Origin: Malachius bipustulatus
Lineage: Eukaryota > Arthropoda > Insecta > Coleoptera > Melyridae
Assembly (NCBI GenBank): GCA_910589415.1
Contig: OU342636.1
Span: 42,113,735-42,177,734, forward strand
Direction of reading: 5' to 3'
DNA: 64,000 bases
A program made the position numbers and the translations under genes. Below the pieces are notes generated by a model. It saw only the letters and a program-made list of their open reading frames with translations, was not told the origin of the DNA and searched no databases. Positions 53,400 to 64,000 of this stretch are shown here, in pieces; position 1 is the first letter of the stretch; every line of letters begins with the position of its first letter.

Positions 53400-54719
53400 A
53401 CATAAACCATCAAAAGTTTTTTCTGTTGTAAAACACAAAATATTTGAGTGGTTAACACAGCTATGCTAAAATAGACTGCTGAAAAATGCAGATTTTTGTT
53501 AAATACAGTCAAACAGACAGTTCAGGTCCGGTGAACACCTCGCAAGCGTTGTAAGGCATGGCACTACTGCACCATTTCTTCTCAATAAATCCAGCAATTC
53601 TTAGAAGCATGCACTGAAAATGTAAACGCACAATTTTATTGTCACTGAAAAAATCAATCTACCGGGTCTCAGTTGCTTCCCTATTGTGATGCACACAGGA
53701 TTTTCTTCTAGAACACTATAATTATACAGGATGACCAGCAGCTCACACACTCCTAATGCAGGAGTTTATATATAGAGTCCATTAAAATTGAGGATAATCT
53801 ACAAAAGTTACCGAGTTCTAGTTACAGTTTCCATCATCCAAGTTTGAAACTAATTATTTTAATAACTATAATAAAAATAAGTGAAAAATACTCAAAGAAC
53901 GCTAGAAGCAAGTTTTACATTACTTGTCATAGTCTACAGAGCCAGTAGGACAAATAATTTCATCTTCATCGTCAGTGGCATTTATTGCCTTTAAATATAA
54001 AAGAAACGGATATTGGGATGTATGTAGCAAAACAAACTTTTAATATCATCCAATTTTTTTTGGAAGGAGATAGGAGTCGTTCAACTTTTCTAAAGTAGGA
54101 AAATTATTATTGTCACTTGAGGGCCCTTTCTTTTTCTACGTAATGTCCCATACCCTAAAGTCTTCATCGTCTGAAAAGCTTGTTTTGTAAAATTTTTTTT
54201 AAGGATTTTGCCTGGTATACTGAAAATATTTTACTTTCTTGTTTTTTTTTCTGTTTATAAAACATGCTTTTTGTAAGGCATTTATATTATAAAAGTCATC
54301 TCGTGACTCACCAAATTGAAGACCGGAATTTTTTAAATAATTTTTCCCGTACTCTACTGTGTGTCCCCTACAATGTACTAAAGATTTTATTCATACACCC
54401 TGCACTTTTAAAGACAAGAGGTAGTTTCTTGCCCACCACGACCTGCAGTGGTTTCGTCCCACATAAAACAAAACGATTTGTTAACTTAGGACCAACGTTT
54501 TTAGATGGTATGTGCATTAAGTTGCACTTGAGCCCTATTATAGTGAAAAGTATGATAAAAATAAGAAACGCACAGAACATATAGGCCCAATTTTTTTTGG
54601 CCTACCTGCCACTTAAGTCGATTATGATTTTATTGATTATGAATAAAACACTAATGTTTTATAAAATTCTACGATATATCTCAGCTGATTATGATTTATT
54701 TTTTATTACATATTATATA
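53400..54719. other. Intergenic, TE-like terminus at 53727
   Basis: TA-CAGGATGACCAGCAGCTCACACACT at 53725-53751 pairs with the complement at 59906-59930 (five transitions in 25). The frames 54264-54584 (plus) and 54368-54580 (minus) overlap and have no known content. Confidence 0.35.
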
Positions 54720-55202
54720 CACCGTTCACTTATTATAAAAGAATTGGGTTATGGTGTAGGGTGATAGAAATCACTGGGTATAACCGCTGTCAATCATTGG
54801 CTGGAGTTTGGTTATGTCTCTTTTTTATGAGGTTGAAGTTTTATGGCAAGGAACCAGGACATAGTTGCCAGATGGATTTTGATATGTTTGGTATTCTTCT
54901 TATTATATTTATATTTACATCTTTGGGGGCTTTTTATTTTGAATCATTTAGTCACATATTGCAATCTTTAACTAGAACGCAATGTCGCTGGATCTAAGAT
55001 CTTAAAATCTTAAGCTTTTCATAAGAGTTTGAGAAAAAGGTTATCATGTAATTTTGCCAAGTTAGGAAAATACACAAATGTACTTTTTGAATATAAAATA
55101 AAAAACTTGAATCAATTATATTAATTTACTTTTAATAAAATACATAGCCGGTAATTAAAATATATCGGTGCGTTTAATAAAATATTAAAATATAGGTACG
55201 TA

Positions 55203-55461
55203 TATCGATGGTGAACTGGCAATAAGTCCTATCTCAAAAAAGTAAATTGGTCAGGAAGCGAAAAATACGGTCTTTTTTTTAATTTAGAATTTCCGAAACA
55301 AGAAAAAAAATACGTATATGTTTATTTTGTAACATACTTAAATTTAGCAATAAATATAAACACATGCTGAACGTGTAAAATAGCAGATAGGACAATTTAA
55401 CACATTAAACGGAAAATGCCTGAAATTTCAGATAGGACATATTGCCAGTTCACCATCGATA
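55203..55461. mobile_element. About 260-bp MITE next to the inner element
   Basis: ATATCGATGGTGAACTGGCAATA at the left and its complement at the right (TATTGCCAGTTCACCATCGATAT) form inverted ends of about 33 bp. The right end touches the TA in which the inner transposon begins. Confidence 0.55.
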
Positions 55462-57090
55462 TGCCGTTCACATATTAAAAAAGCATTGGTAGGCCATGAA
55501 CTTTTGTTTTTAGGTTTACAAAAATGAAAACTCCCTAGATCTTGATTGACAATATCAGCTGATCGAGGTATTGAAGGTTAAGTAAACACCGACACTTGTC
55601 AAATCGCTCAAATTGCCTCAGCTGATTAACAGCCTTGTTGTCTAATTGAAGTTTTAGTAGATTATCTAGGATCATTTTTATTCGGACAAATTTTTCTCGA
55701 ACTGTCAAATAAATATTAATTTTTTGACATTATAAATTTCATAATGCCGAAATTAATATCGATTGAAGAAAAAATTCGTATAAAAAAGGCATTCAAGTTA
55801 TTTAAATCTGAAAATGACAACCTAAGTGAACGACAAGTCATATTGAAAGTAAAACACATTTGGGGTGTAAGTATTATTAAGTGTGTACACCTTAATAATA
55901 TGATGTTACGTAATTTTCCTCTTATAGTATTCAGTAAGTGCGATTGAAACAATAATTAAACAGGATAAATTTGAAGTTAAGCCTTTGGGCAGACGACCTA
56001 AACCAGACAATAATCATGAAAATTTTACGTTTCGGAAAGATTCGCAACGACTGATTTGGCAATATAACTTGAAAAACGAACATTTTACTTTAGGAAAACT
56101 TTTGGAAGACGAACGTAAACATTTGGATTTTGAAAAGGGGAGAACTAGTTTATTTAAAATTCTTAAATATTCTCAGCTATAAATATGAATATGTGAACGG
56201 ACGCAAAATTCTTTGTGAACAAAAGCATGTCGTTGCATCCAAAATTACTTTTCTAAGAAAATACTTACAATATCAAAATTCGAGTGAAAATGTAACGTTC
56301 GTGTACCTGGACGAAACATGGATCTACCAGAATGGATCCAAACAGCCATCACCAATAATAAGATCGCCAATCACCATAACCGTAGCCGATTGGCCGATTC
56401 AGTACCTACCTAATGTTCTATTTTTTTAATAATAAATAAGTAATTACTAATTTTTGATCTATTTTATAATTAAGAGTTCCTTTAATTGGAACATTGGTCG
56501 GAGTAACGTTGTAACTTACATTTTTACATGAGACTCAAAAAATGTACCTTGCAACATTATTAAATGGAATGTTTTTTTCATTTAGCGATTCTTGAAATAT
56601 TGTTTAAATATTATTTAAGGTAAATTAGGCAACAATTAAAGTTTTGTGGAAGCATTATGCCCATTATTAAACGTGCTGAATCGAAAAAATTACTCCAAAA
56701 AATTATGTAAGTTACAACGTTACTCCGGCCAACGCTACAATTAGTTCCTTTAAGATATCAAAATACAATAAAACTTTTTTCTCATGTTATAATTTATGGC
56801 AAGCTTATTAGACTTGACGAGTTTGCTTTCTAGATAAAGATTGCAATATCATAAAATAACGTGACTAAAGGTTCCAAAATAAAAAGTCCATAAAGACGTA
56901 AAGATAATAAGAAGAATAGCAAAAATATCAAGAATCCATTTTGCAACTATGTCCTGTTCGTTGTCATAAAACTTCAACCTCATAAAAAAGAGACATAACC
57001 CAACTCCAGCAAGTGATTGACAGCGGTTATACCCAGTGATTTCTATCACCCTACACCATAACCCAATTCTTTTATAATAAGTGAACGGCA
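55462..57090 (+). mobile_element. Inner Tc1/IS630-like transposon, inverted copy of the same family
   Basis: Ends are TGCCGTTCACATATTAAAAAA and, complemented, TGCCGTTCACTTATTATAAAAG, with TA on both sides (55460-55461; 57091-57092). Its left 200 bp match the right end of the outer element and its right 275 bp match the outer left end, so it lies inverted within it. Length 1629 bp. Confidence 0.75.
55744..56429 (+). pseudogene. Transposase fragment with an intron, inner element
   Basis: Exon 1 (55744-55866, 41 codons, start MPKLISIEEKIRIKKAFKLF) is followed by a 61-bp intron (GTAAGTATT..CTTATAG) and exon 2 from 55928, in phase 0, through LGRRPKPDNNHENF and LGKLLEDERKHLDFEKGRTS to a +1 frameshift near 56160. 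The next frame carries VNGRKILCEQKH and FVYLDETWIYQNGS, the first catalytic Asp block. The later DDE blocks are missing. The YLDETW block places it in a Tc1/IS630-type group of insect transposases. Confidence 0.75.
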
Positions 57091-57099
57091 TATAAATGA

Positions 57100-57860
57100 A
57101 AAATATTTTTCGTCAATTCGTTGGATATTCGGTATCATAGTACCTACTGTGTCAGAAACCAGCCAAAGATTCTAGACTTGAGAATGTTTTACACAAGATA
57201 CTTTTCAGTTTTCGATCCCCCATTATCAATAACCGCTACTGCATCCTGCTTAGAATCAGAATCATCTTCTGATGTGCTCTGATTTTAATAAGATTTTCAC
57301 CATGTCCATTTGTTTCGTCCAGTCCTCCGACATAAGTTTTTCACAATGATTATATTAATTTTGTCACATATCAGGTGTACTTAGACTTACATTTTGAAAG
57401 CTCTTCAAGACATACATTCTTTACTTTATCCTTAGAGGGAAGCTGATAATTTACGTGCTTGTATAATGAAGTTTGAAATACCCCCATGATTTCGATTGGG
57501 TTTGTATTGGAAATAGATTATTGCAAATCTTTCGGAAACACAATATTTTCATAATTAGTGCCTGTTTTAGGCGGGCTGTCCAAATAAGGTGTAATTTCAC
57601 ATTTGACCTGTCTAATAATACTTGCTAATGCACGGTCTGACTACTATCAGAGACCGCATTACTAGCAATTTAGCAGATACACATATTTTACTTAATACTT
57701 ACATCCCAAATATATTTTACCTTCATGCAGAGAATGACTTAAATGTTTGCTCAAGTTTGGACTTTCTGGATCTTAATCATTGAAATGCTTTCCTAATGCG
57801 GATTTATCCATCTAAAGATATTTTTTTCGTCATTTTGCTCTTTCGAAATTTAAAATGTCA
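57100..57860 (-). pseudogene. Transposase remnant of the outer element
   Basis: Minus-strand pieces parallel the inner copy: an ATG near 57855 with MTKKISLDG, stop, IRIRKAF, then IFGM before a GTAAG-like donor at about 57707-57693. A C-terminal part near 57340-57230 has DWTKQMDMVKIL and an acidic tail (SEDDSDSKQD). Stops in every piece. Confidence 0.6.
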
Positions 57861-58139
57861 AAAATTTAATAATTTTATTTGTCAGTTTGAAAAAAATTGA
57901 TCAGAGTAAAAAATTACCTATCCTAGAAATCCCCTTCTTCTAAAACTTCAATTAGACAACAAGGCTGTTAATCAGCTGAGACAATTTGAGTGATTTGACA
58001 AATGTCAGTGTTTACTTAACCTTTAATATCTCGATCAGCTGATATTGTCAATCGAGATCTAGGGAGTTTTCATTTTTGCAAACCTAAAAACAAAAGTTCA
58101 TGGCCACCTAGTTCTTTTTTAATATGTGAACGGTGTATA

Positions 58140-58900
58140 GGTCCATTAAAAAATGTCTAACAAGAACATTTACATTTTATAGTCCAATAAAGTCTAAAAA
58201 GTCATACGTATCGATTAAGAATACACATCCTTTTGATACTTCCATTTATTTTGTTTCATATACGTGGTTTTTATAGTAACCGTCCAGTTTGTCTAAATAC
58301 TCCATCCCGCATAAATAAGTATACGTCAACATTGGTTTTGAATGAGAATTAAATGCACAACACAGAGGATAGAATGTCATTACGTGAATAAATTTTATGT
58401 AGTTGTCAGTGGCTCTCAAACTGACGTAAGCGGTTCAATTCATTTTTTGAATGATTTCTTCAATAATTACGCTCGTTCACAACTTGACAATTAACTGTTT
58501 GACATTTTCTGGTGAAATTAAAAATATTAATTCGGACGGTTAGTGAGACGTCACATCTGACTTTTTAAAGTTAATCCTACTATAGCTCCTACACTTAGGA
58601 CATTTTAACATTTATTTTGTAGACAACGGAGAGGTATATTTACTTGGGACCTTCTTAGTTTGAACCGGCATGTTTTATTTAGTAAGGGAGGTCAAATAAC
58701 TCATTTTTTGAAAATTTTCACTTAGGTTTTTACCTTTTTCTACCTTTTTCGACCAAGCCACAGAAATATTGAAATGCTTTCATTGCCATAGAAGCAAAAA
58801 TAATTAAAATAATATCTAAGGAGAACTTATGTTCAGTCCAATGTTGCCACTTTTATCTTTACAAAAATGGTCATACCTTTGGGAAAAATTAATTTACAGC
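58140..58900. other. Intergenic, nothing recognised
   Basis: No gene or repeat that I can identify. Confidence 0.3.
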
Positions 58901-58908
58901 ACTGGCAG

Positions 58909-59847
58909 GGTTCGAAAAAATCATGATTTTTTTATAAAAATCAAAAATCAATGATTTTAATTAAAAAAATCAAAAAAATCGTGATTTTTTTGATTTATTT
59001 GATTTTTTTGATTTCTTTATTTTTTTTATTTCTAATAATGTGGTATGATCTATTTTCCGCTCTCACATCAGATATGTGAGAAGTTTTTGCTTCATATTTT
59101 CGTTAAGGCTAACAAGTGGTCGCCACACTATGAATTAATTATGCATTTTCTCTTGTATTTTTTTTTCTTCACTTTTGGTTTTGTTGAATTATATAATTTA
59201 TAAATAATAAAGTTAAATTAAAGAATTGAAACAAATTTATTTACCAGAATCGCTTAAAATTCAGAAAAGTTAGAAACATTTTTTATGAATTCTACTTATG
59301 AAGAATTCTTTAGGGGGCCGAAGTATCACAAAAAGCCCTCCAAACCCTCTCACCATTCAAGAACGCATAATAAATAATAATAAAAAAGGACAAATATACT
59401 TGTTCCTTTATATTTTTTATTTCCAAGTTCATGGTCCAGCTAAGTGAGATCAAAATAAAGATGCAGGAGATGAAATATAGATAATTGATACAATAATTTG
59501 TTGTTTCCCTAATAACCTACTGCATCTATTCAGACTTCAGCAGGAATACATAAATTATGATCACCCTTTGAAGGTTTCAAATTTCAAAAGAATGCAATAA
59601 AATATGTTTTCAATGTTTCCATCAATAATAATTACTATCTGAGGTTTATGGTACCCTTCACCCTTCTATATAATATTGTGTGATTTTTGTGGCACATTAA
59701 AATTTATTATAGTAAATAAAAAACTCCATAAAAACATAGTATTTCTGATTTTTAAATTTTTTGATTTTAATCGTTGATTAATATAAAAAAATCACTTGAT
59801 TTAAATCGTTGATTTAAATCAAATGATTTAAATCGGGCGAACCCTGG
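58909..59847. mobile_element. hAT-like MITE with ATTTAAATC-rich ends
   Basis: The left end CAGGGTTCGAAAAAATCATG and the right end AATCGGGCGAACCCTG form short inverted termini. Next to each lies a long run of AAATCA/TGATTT units. GCACTG stands on both sides (58902-58907 and just after the right end), part of a possible target duplication. No transposase. Confidence 0.5.
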
Positions 59848-59930
59848 CACTGAGGTAAGAAAATTTACAATTCTTAAAAAGTGAAGTTTACCACACCAAG
59901 CTCCAAGTGCGTGAGTTACTGATCACCCTG

Positions 59931-60187
59931 TACAATATGAAATAAAGGTGTTTTCAGAAAACCAACAGGAGAAAAAAAATTCTTAAATTAATTCAATGAA
60001 TCAACCCTTAAATTTTACCACCTATTTTCTCAACATCTGCAAAATTTTAGGTTTTCATGAGAGAATGAATCACACTTTGGCAAACATAGACTTGGTAAGT
60101 TTCTTTTATAATTTAATTTTTTAAGAGACAAATTTGTACTGGTAGTATTACTTATTATAAAAATAATTCTGAATAATTACATAACAT
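59931..60187. other. 3' flank of PPIL4
   Basis: Downstream of the minus-strand stop. No clear AATAAA in the first 60 bases; transcription end not assigned. Confidence 0.3.
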
Positions 60188-61584
60188 TCAACTGCTTTCA
60201 TCACCAGAGCTAACATTTTTTGAAGATTTTTTATTTCTAGAATTGCTGCTAGTCTTCTTGCGTTCACCATCACTGTCACTATTTTTTTGATACCTTCTTT
60301 TAGTTTTGGATCGATTTTCACTTGAATCATAAGCTGTCCGCCTAGACTCCTTTTTTCTTTTACTTGAAGAGGTAGACTTGTTTTTATAGCTACTATCACT
60401 TGCATCAGAACTGGAATCGTTTCTCTCGTGGGTTTGTTTTCTATGTTCTCTTTTACTTTTGCTTCCCAAGTATTTTCTACTATCTTCTCTGTTTCGAGAG
60501 TTAATTCTATCTTTGAATGTATCATCTACAGAACCTCTACTTGATTCCCATTTGTCATGCGATCTTGATCGTCTGTGTCTCCTTGATGTTGAATCGGAAG
60601 TTCTTTTGTAATGGTGAGATTTTTCAGCTTCTCTAGAAGTCGACCTTTTTCGTTTAACTTCAGGAGACCTTGAATGTTTCCTATATCTATGTGAGGGTAG
60701 ATCTTTGGACCTTGATCCTTTATTATACCTATCTTGTGACCTTTTATAGGACGATCGATATTCAACTTCACGGGACCTTGACGTTGATCTTCTAGAAATT
60801 TCACGGGACCTGGATCGAATTTTTCTAGAACGCGATCCAGAACGAGATCTTCTTTTGTAAGCCTTTTTCTCACTATTTTTACCTTTATTACTATCCTTTT
60901 CCATACTTTCCTCTCTATCATTATAAACCTTTACGCCCCTACCTTTTCCGAGCCATTTTATTTTCGAAACTGACTGACTGAAGTCCACATGAATTCTACG
61001 ATCGTCAATTAACACATTATCCATTTTAAAATACGCTTCTTCACAAGACTTTCTGTCCTCAAATTCTACAAAAGCGTACTGTAATGAGTCTCCGGTCTTT
61101 TTATCTTTTATAACTTCACAGGATTTAATTCTACCAAATCTACTGAATATTATCTCTAGATCATCATCGTTTGTCACCGGATTTAACTTACAGACAAACA
61201 AAACATTCTCAGGGGGGGCCATTTCGGCATCAGGAATATCTCCTACCATTTCTAATATTGTTGCCCTCGCTTTGGCTTCTCGATCAGCTACGATTTCATT
61301 GATTTCTTCTACAGATTTTCCGGTTTCGTCGACTTCCTCATCGGCGGGAATACGACCGTTCTGTAGGCGACTGGCACTGGGTGAAGGGGATCTTGACGGA
61401 ATTTGTAAACTATTAGGATCTGGAAACGGGTCATCTAGAATTACTGTATGAGTAATACGGATGTCTTGATACGGTCGCTCTTCAGGACAACAAATTGCTT
61501 CATTTATTATTTCAAGGACATCAACACCCTCAACAACTTCTCCAAATACGCAGTGTTTTTCATCGAGGTAAGTTAGATCATCAC
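60188..61584 (-). CDS. PPIL4: Peptidyl-prolyl isomerase-like 4 (cyclophilin-RRM protein), last exon
   Basis: On the minus strand an exon starts after CCATTTCAG (61585-61593 on the plus strand) in phase 1 and runs 464 codons to TGA/TAA-type stop at 60188. It begins [16 protein letters not shown], the last part of the cyclophilin domain, then [17 protein letters not shown], a linker ([11 protein letters not shown]) and an RRM with RNP2 (LFVCKL, fragment residues 128-133) and RNP1 (YAFVEF, 169-174). [19 protein letters not shown] follows, and then about 240 residues rich in Arg, Ser, Lys and Asp. This is the order in animal PPIL4, a nuclear spliceosome-associated protein. The RS-like tail is longer than I expect for vertebrates. 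The N-terminal cyclophilin exons lie beyond 61.6 kb or off the window. Confidence 0.95.
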
Positions 61585-61784
61585 CTGAAATGGAAAAATG
61601 TATAATTAGATTCGGTTATCAGGTATCATATGAACCGACTGCTTCAAAACACACCAGAGGAATTAACCATCTACTAAATGCTTTATAATCAAGGTAATTA
61701 AGTGGAAAATGAATATTGTAATATTCTGAAGAATTGTACCAAGCTTTAATGAAATTTAAAATTTATATACAAACACTACCAAAG

Positions 61785-62383
61785 ACCGCGCAGAATCCTT
61801 ATGGGATTGGCTCCTGCATAAATTTGTAATAATTTTGGGAATCGATAGTACTTGATGAGTAGATCAGAAGTCTTCATGGGCGTAAGCTCAGAAAAACTCG
61901 TTTTCTTGAGATATTCATCTCTGAAGATTGAATTCTTTCTAGGCCGTTGCTATATCTGCGACCGTCATGGAGCTAATTTTCCTTCTAAATCCATGCCCTT
62001 TTTGTAACAATGATAAATGACTTGACCTATCAGGTTCACATCAGTTTGTAGCCATCTCCCTGCGAAAACAAATAAATTTTTCAGTTTTATAATCACCCAG
62101 TATGTCTATAAAAACGTATAATGCGGAAGAGTTCGTGTCTTTAGTGACAAAATTATTTTATCTAATTTTTATTTCCCACAAAGAGAGTCAATGCAAGTGC
62201 CATTATAATTAACTGTAAGGTCAGAAAAATTCAATCTTTAGAGGTGAATATTTTGAGAAAACGAGTTTTCCTGGCTTATGCCCATGGAGACTTGTGATCT
62301 ACTCATCGAGTACTTACTATCTATCTCCAAAGGTGCATAAAAATGAACCGTGAGCCAATCTCCATAAGGATTCTGCAGGGTCC
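61785..62383. mobile_element. Foldback element in the PPIL4 intron
   Basis: GCAGAATCCTTATGGGATTGG, GTACTTGATGAGTAGATCA and AAACTCGTTTTCTTGAGA on the left have their near-complements in reverse order on the right (GAAAACGAGTTTTCC, GATCTACTCATCGAGTAC, CCATAAGGATTCTGC). Diverged, with a non-matching centre. Confidence 0.65.
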
Positions 62384-62854
62384 TTCATGTAATACAAAAT
62401 TGAGCGATCTTGAATCAAGTTTTACAGTTGTTTAAATTAATTTGAATTGGCTGTCGATAGTGCTTTGTCAATGTTTCAATAAGCAATAAGATAATGTATA
62501 AGAAAATCCATTGTAATGCACAAGAAGAAAACTTCTTAAAATCGAAATTTAGTTGAAAATACCAAATTGTCCTCACAATGCTTCATTAGGATTTGATTTG
62601 ATTTGATTAAAAAAAAAAGGTTTTTTATATGCTAATTTCATGGAGGGAATTCTCGTCTGGAGTCTCTCTGAAAAATGCTGGAAAGCAACAATGTTTGAAA
62701 TTAGAAACAAAAAATTAGTTTGTTTTAAAAATCTTGCAATAATATAATAAAAAAATTATTTTATCGTGACATCTTGTGTCAGTTTTGTCAAAACTTCCAC
62801 AAAAATGTCACAACTGTTATAAAAGTATCAATCCTGACTATCTATTATATGCCA

Positions 62855-63010
62855 CTGGAAGACATCTACAAAATCTGAAACACCCAAATTAAAGAGCTTT
62901 GTTTGCTTATTGTTCGTGCAGAGTTTCATCAAAATCCGTGTAAATTTACACGAGTTATAAACCAAAAACTCTTTTTTTTTTTAAGTTTGACACCCTGTAT
63001 CTTTTAAATG
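62855..63010 (+). repeat. Dispersed repeat, copy 2
   Basis: Direct relative of 48280-48490, sharing GAGTTTCATCAAAAT, AATTTACACGAGTTATA and GACACCCTGTATCT. Confidence 0.6.
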
Positions 63011-63059
63011 AAACGTCATTTTGAGCTGAAACTTATTTTTTTAACTTGCATTTATGAGA

Positions 63060-63180
63060 GGAACCACCTACTATTGTTGGTATTGTTGCAAACAATTCCA
63101 TTGAAACAATTTACCATAATTAATGGCAATTCGCTTATGTATAAATACTCAATACTCACATATGGTATAAAAGGAAAATA
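63060..63180 (+). repeat. Copy of the 52.8-kb foldback family
   Basis: TTGAAACAATTTACCATA and CTTATGTATAAATACTCA match the reverse complement of 52805-52868. Confidence 0.5.
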
Positions 63181-64000
63181 ACTCCTAAAATTCAGAAGGC
63201 ATATTGGATTTCAGAAAAACTGAAAGAAACCCTAAGAATATAGTTAACGAAGTTCTTATTTTCAAATGAAAAGTTTTTCTAGCTGCCAGGCCCTACTCAA
63301 AACTGATTCCTTTTCGAACACTCTTTGGTGTATTCGAAGTAACTCAAGTTGCTACCTTTACTCGCCCACCTATGCATCACATCTCAACCCCCTTTACGAA
63401 CATGCATAATTGAAATACACAGTGTTTACCATTGGTAAAATTATACATTTTCTATTATCAAAAGTTAGACAGAATATAAAACTACTCAGTTTCTTGAGGT
63501 CAGTTACTTTGTCTAATACTTGTAGCGTTTTGAACTGGCTGTTGGCTGCCCCGGTGCGCACATTTTTGCACTGAGTGCATAGAGTCGTGTTCAGCTGCTA
63601 AAATCGTGTTGCACTATCACACAATATTGTTTTCGGCTCATTTTCAGGGCAGTTGACCTTTTGCAATCTGTGCGTACTTTCATGACTGTGTTTTAGGCCG
63701 GGTTGCAGTTCTAGGCCAAGTTGATATACCCTTATTATTAATTAATAACTGCTTGTCATTTTTCTCTCTGATATTTACAATTTGTACGAATTTATAGAAC
63801 TCCAAAAGTGTAATTATATGTGGAAGTTGTAGTAGTTACTAGAACTAAGAGATGATGAGGAAAGTACTACGTCAGAACCCTTTTTATTTTCATGTGATTT
63901 GTGAATTCACAGTGAAATGAATAATTATATTATGTAAGTTCTAGTCAAAGACACTATTAGGTAAAACTTCAGCACGCTTACCAAAACACAGTTATGCTCT

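Larger units (their letters stand above)
54720..58135 (-). mobile_element. Outer Tc1/IS630-like transposon (3.4 kb, includes a nested copy)
   Basis: The left end CACCGTTCACTTATTATAAAAG and right end (CACCGTTCACATATT on the other strand) are flanked by TA (54718-54719 and 58136-58137). Subterminal regions differ: an A type (about 290 bp) on the left, a B type (about 205 bp) on the right. The inner element has the same A and B types in the opposite order. A broken minus-strand transposase starts near 57855 (MTKKISLDG, then IRIRKAF) and has the same intron position as the inner copy. Confidence 0.75.
61585..64000 (-). other. Intron/upstream region of PPIL4
   Basis: I looked for earlier cyclophilin exons (blocks such as GSQFFITL) and found none. 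The region holds a foldback element and dispersed repeats, listed separately. The part 63.5-63.7 kb is GC-richer but unrecognised. Confidence 0.45.

Noticed and set aside
60148..60921. Two further minus-strand frames of 125 and 131 codons
   Set aside because: They are other frames over the Arg/Ser-rich tail of PPIL4.
61585..64000. Cyclophilin-domain exons of PPIL4
   Set aside because: I looked for the conserved blocks on the minus strand and saw none, so they are presumably beyond the right edge.

Overview
The window looks like AT-rich insect chromosomal DNA. The evidence is introns of 54-66 bp with GT..AG borders inside protein genes, an insect-type short-chain dehydrogenase, a tRNA-headed SINE, and a very dense load of TA-flanked Tc1/mariner-type elements and their palindromic miniature relatives. 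A beetle or hemipteran is my guess; nothing here fixes the order.

Only three ordinary genes can be read with confidence. (1) 7.1-9.2 kb, plus strand: the 3' five exons of an anillin-like scaffold protein ending in a PH domain. (2) 28.7-30.8 kb, plus strand: a complete four-exon SDR oxidoreductase. (3) 60.2-61.6 kb, minus strand: the last exon of PPIL4 (cyclophilin end, RRM, RS-rich tail), with its 5' exons off the right edge. Two further minus-strand exons, one with a signal peptide (47.75-47.86 kb) and one with two Lys-Arg sites (24.82-24.91 kb), are phase-compatible and may belong to a secreted prepropeptide gene with a very long intron. The link is inference.

Layout. 0-7 kb: diverged repeats, a PIF/Harbinger-like element (1.45-2.02 kb), a SINE (2.7-2.9 kb), a composite palindromic MITE (4.0-4.85 kb). 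9.3-14 kb: a foldback, then a 3.6-kb insertion with two 1165-bp inverted arms that are almost identical. 14-17.4 kb: a 100-bp satellite with 33 copies. 17.5-26.8 kb: foldbacks, a degenerate repeat cluster and a GC-rich hairpin cluster. 26.9-27.9 kb: a 1001-bp palindromic MITE next to the SDR gene. 31-38 kb: SINE copy, promoter-like/hairpin segment, a 650-bp tandem repeat, a Penelope-like fragment, and an 850-bp palindromic MITE. 38.5-39 kb: tail of a non-LTR retrotransposon. 42-46.7 kb: MITEs, a hAT-like end, a 2.2-kb Tc1/mariner element with 524-bp inverted ends, and a MITE nested in a MITE. 49-52.5 kb: MITEs and two broken transposases, one split by a 554-bp insertion. 53.7-60 kb: a 3.4-kb transposon carrying an inverted copy of its own family, then a hAT-like MITE. 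60-64 kb: PPIL4 and its TE-filled intron.

Most of the DNA is therefore nested selfish elements around a few small genes. The structural interest lies in palindromes: at least eight elements are inverted repeats over nearly their whole length, several are nested, and some are built from exchangeable modules.
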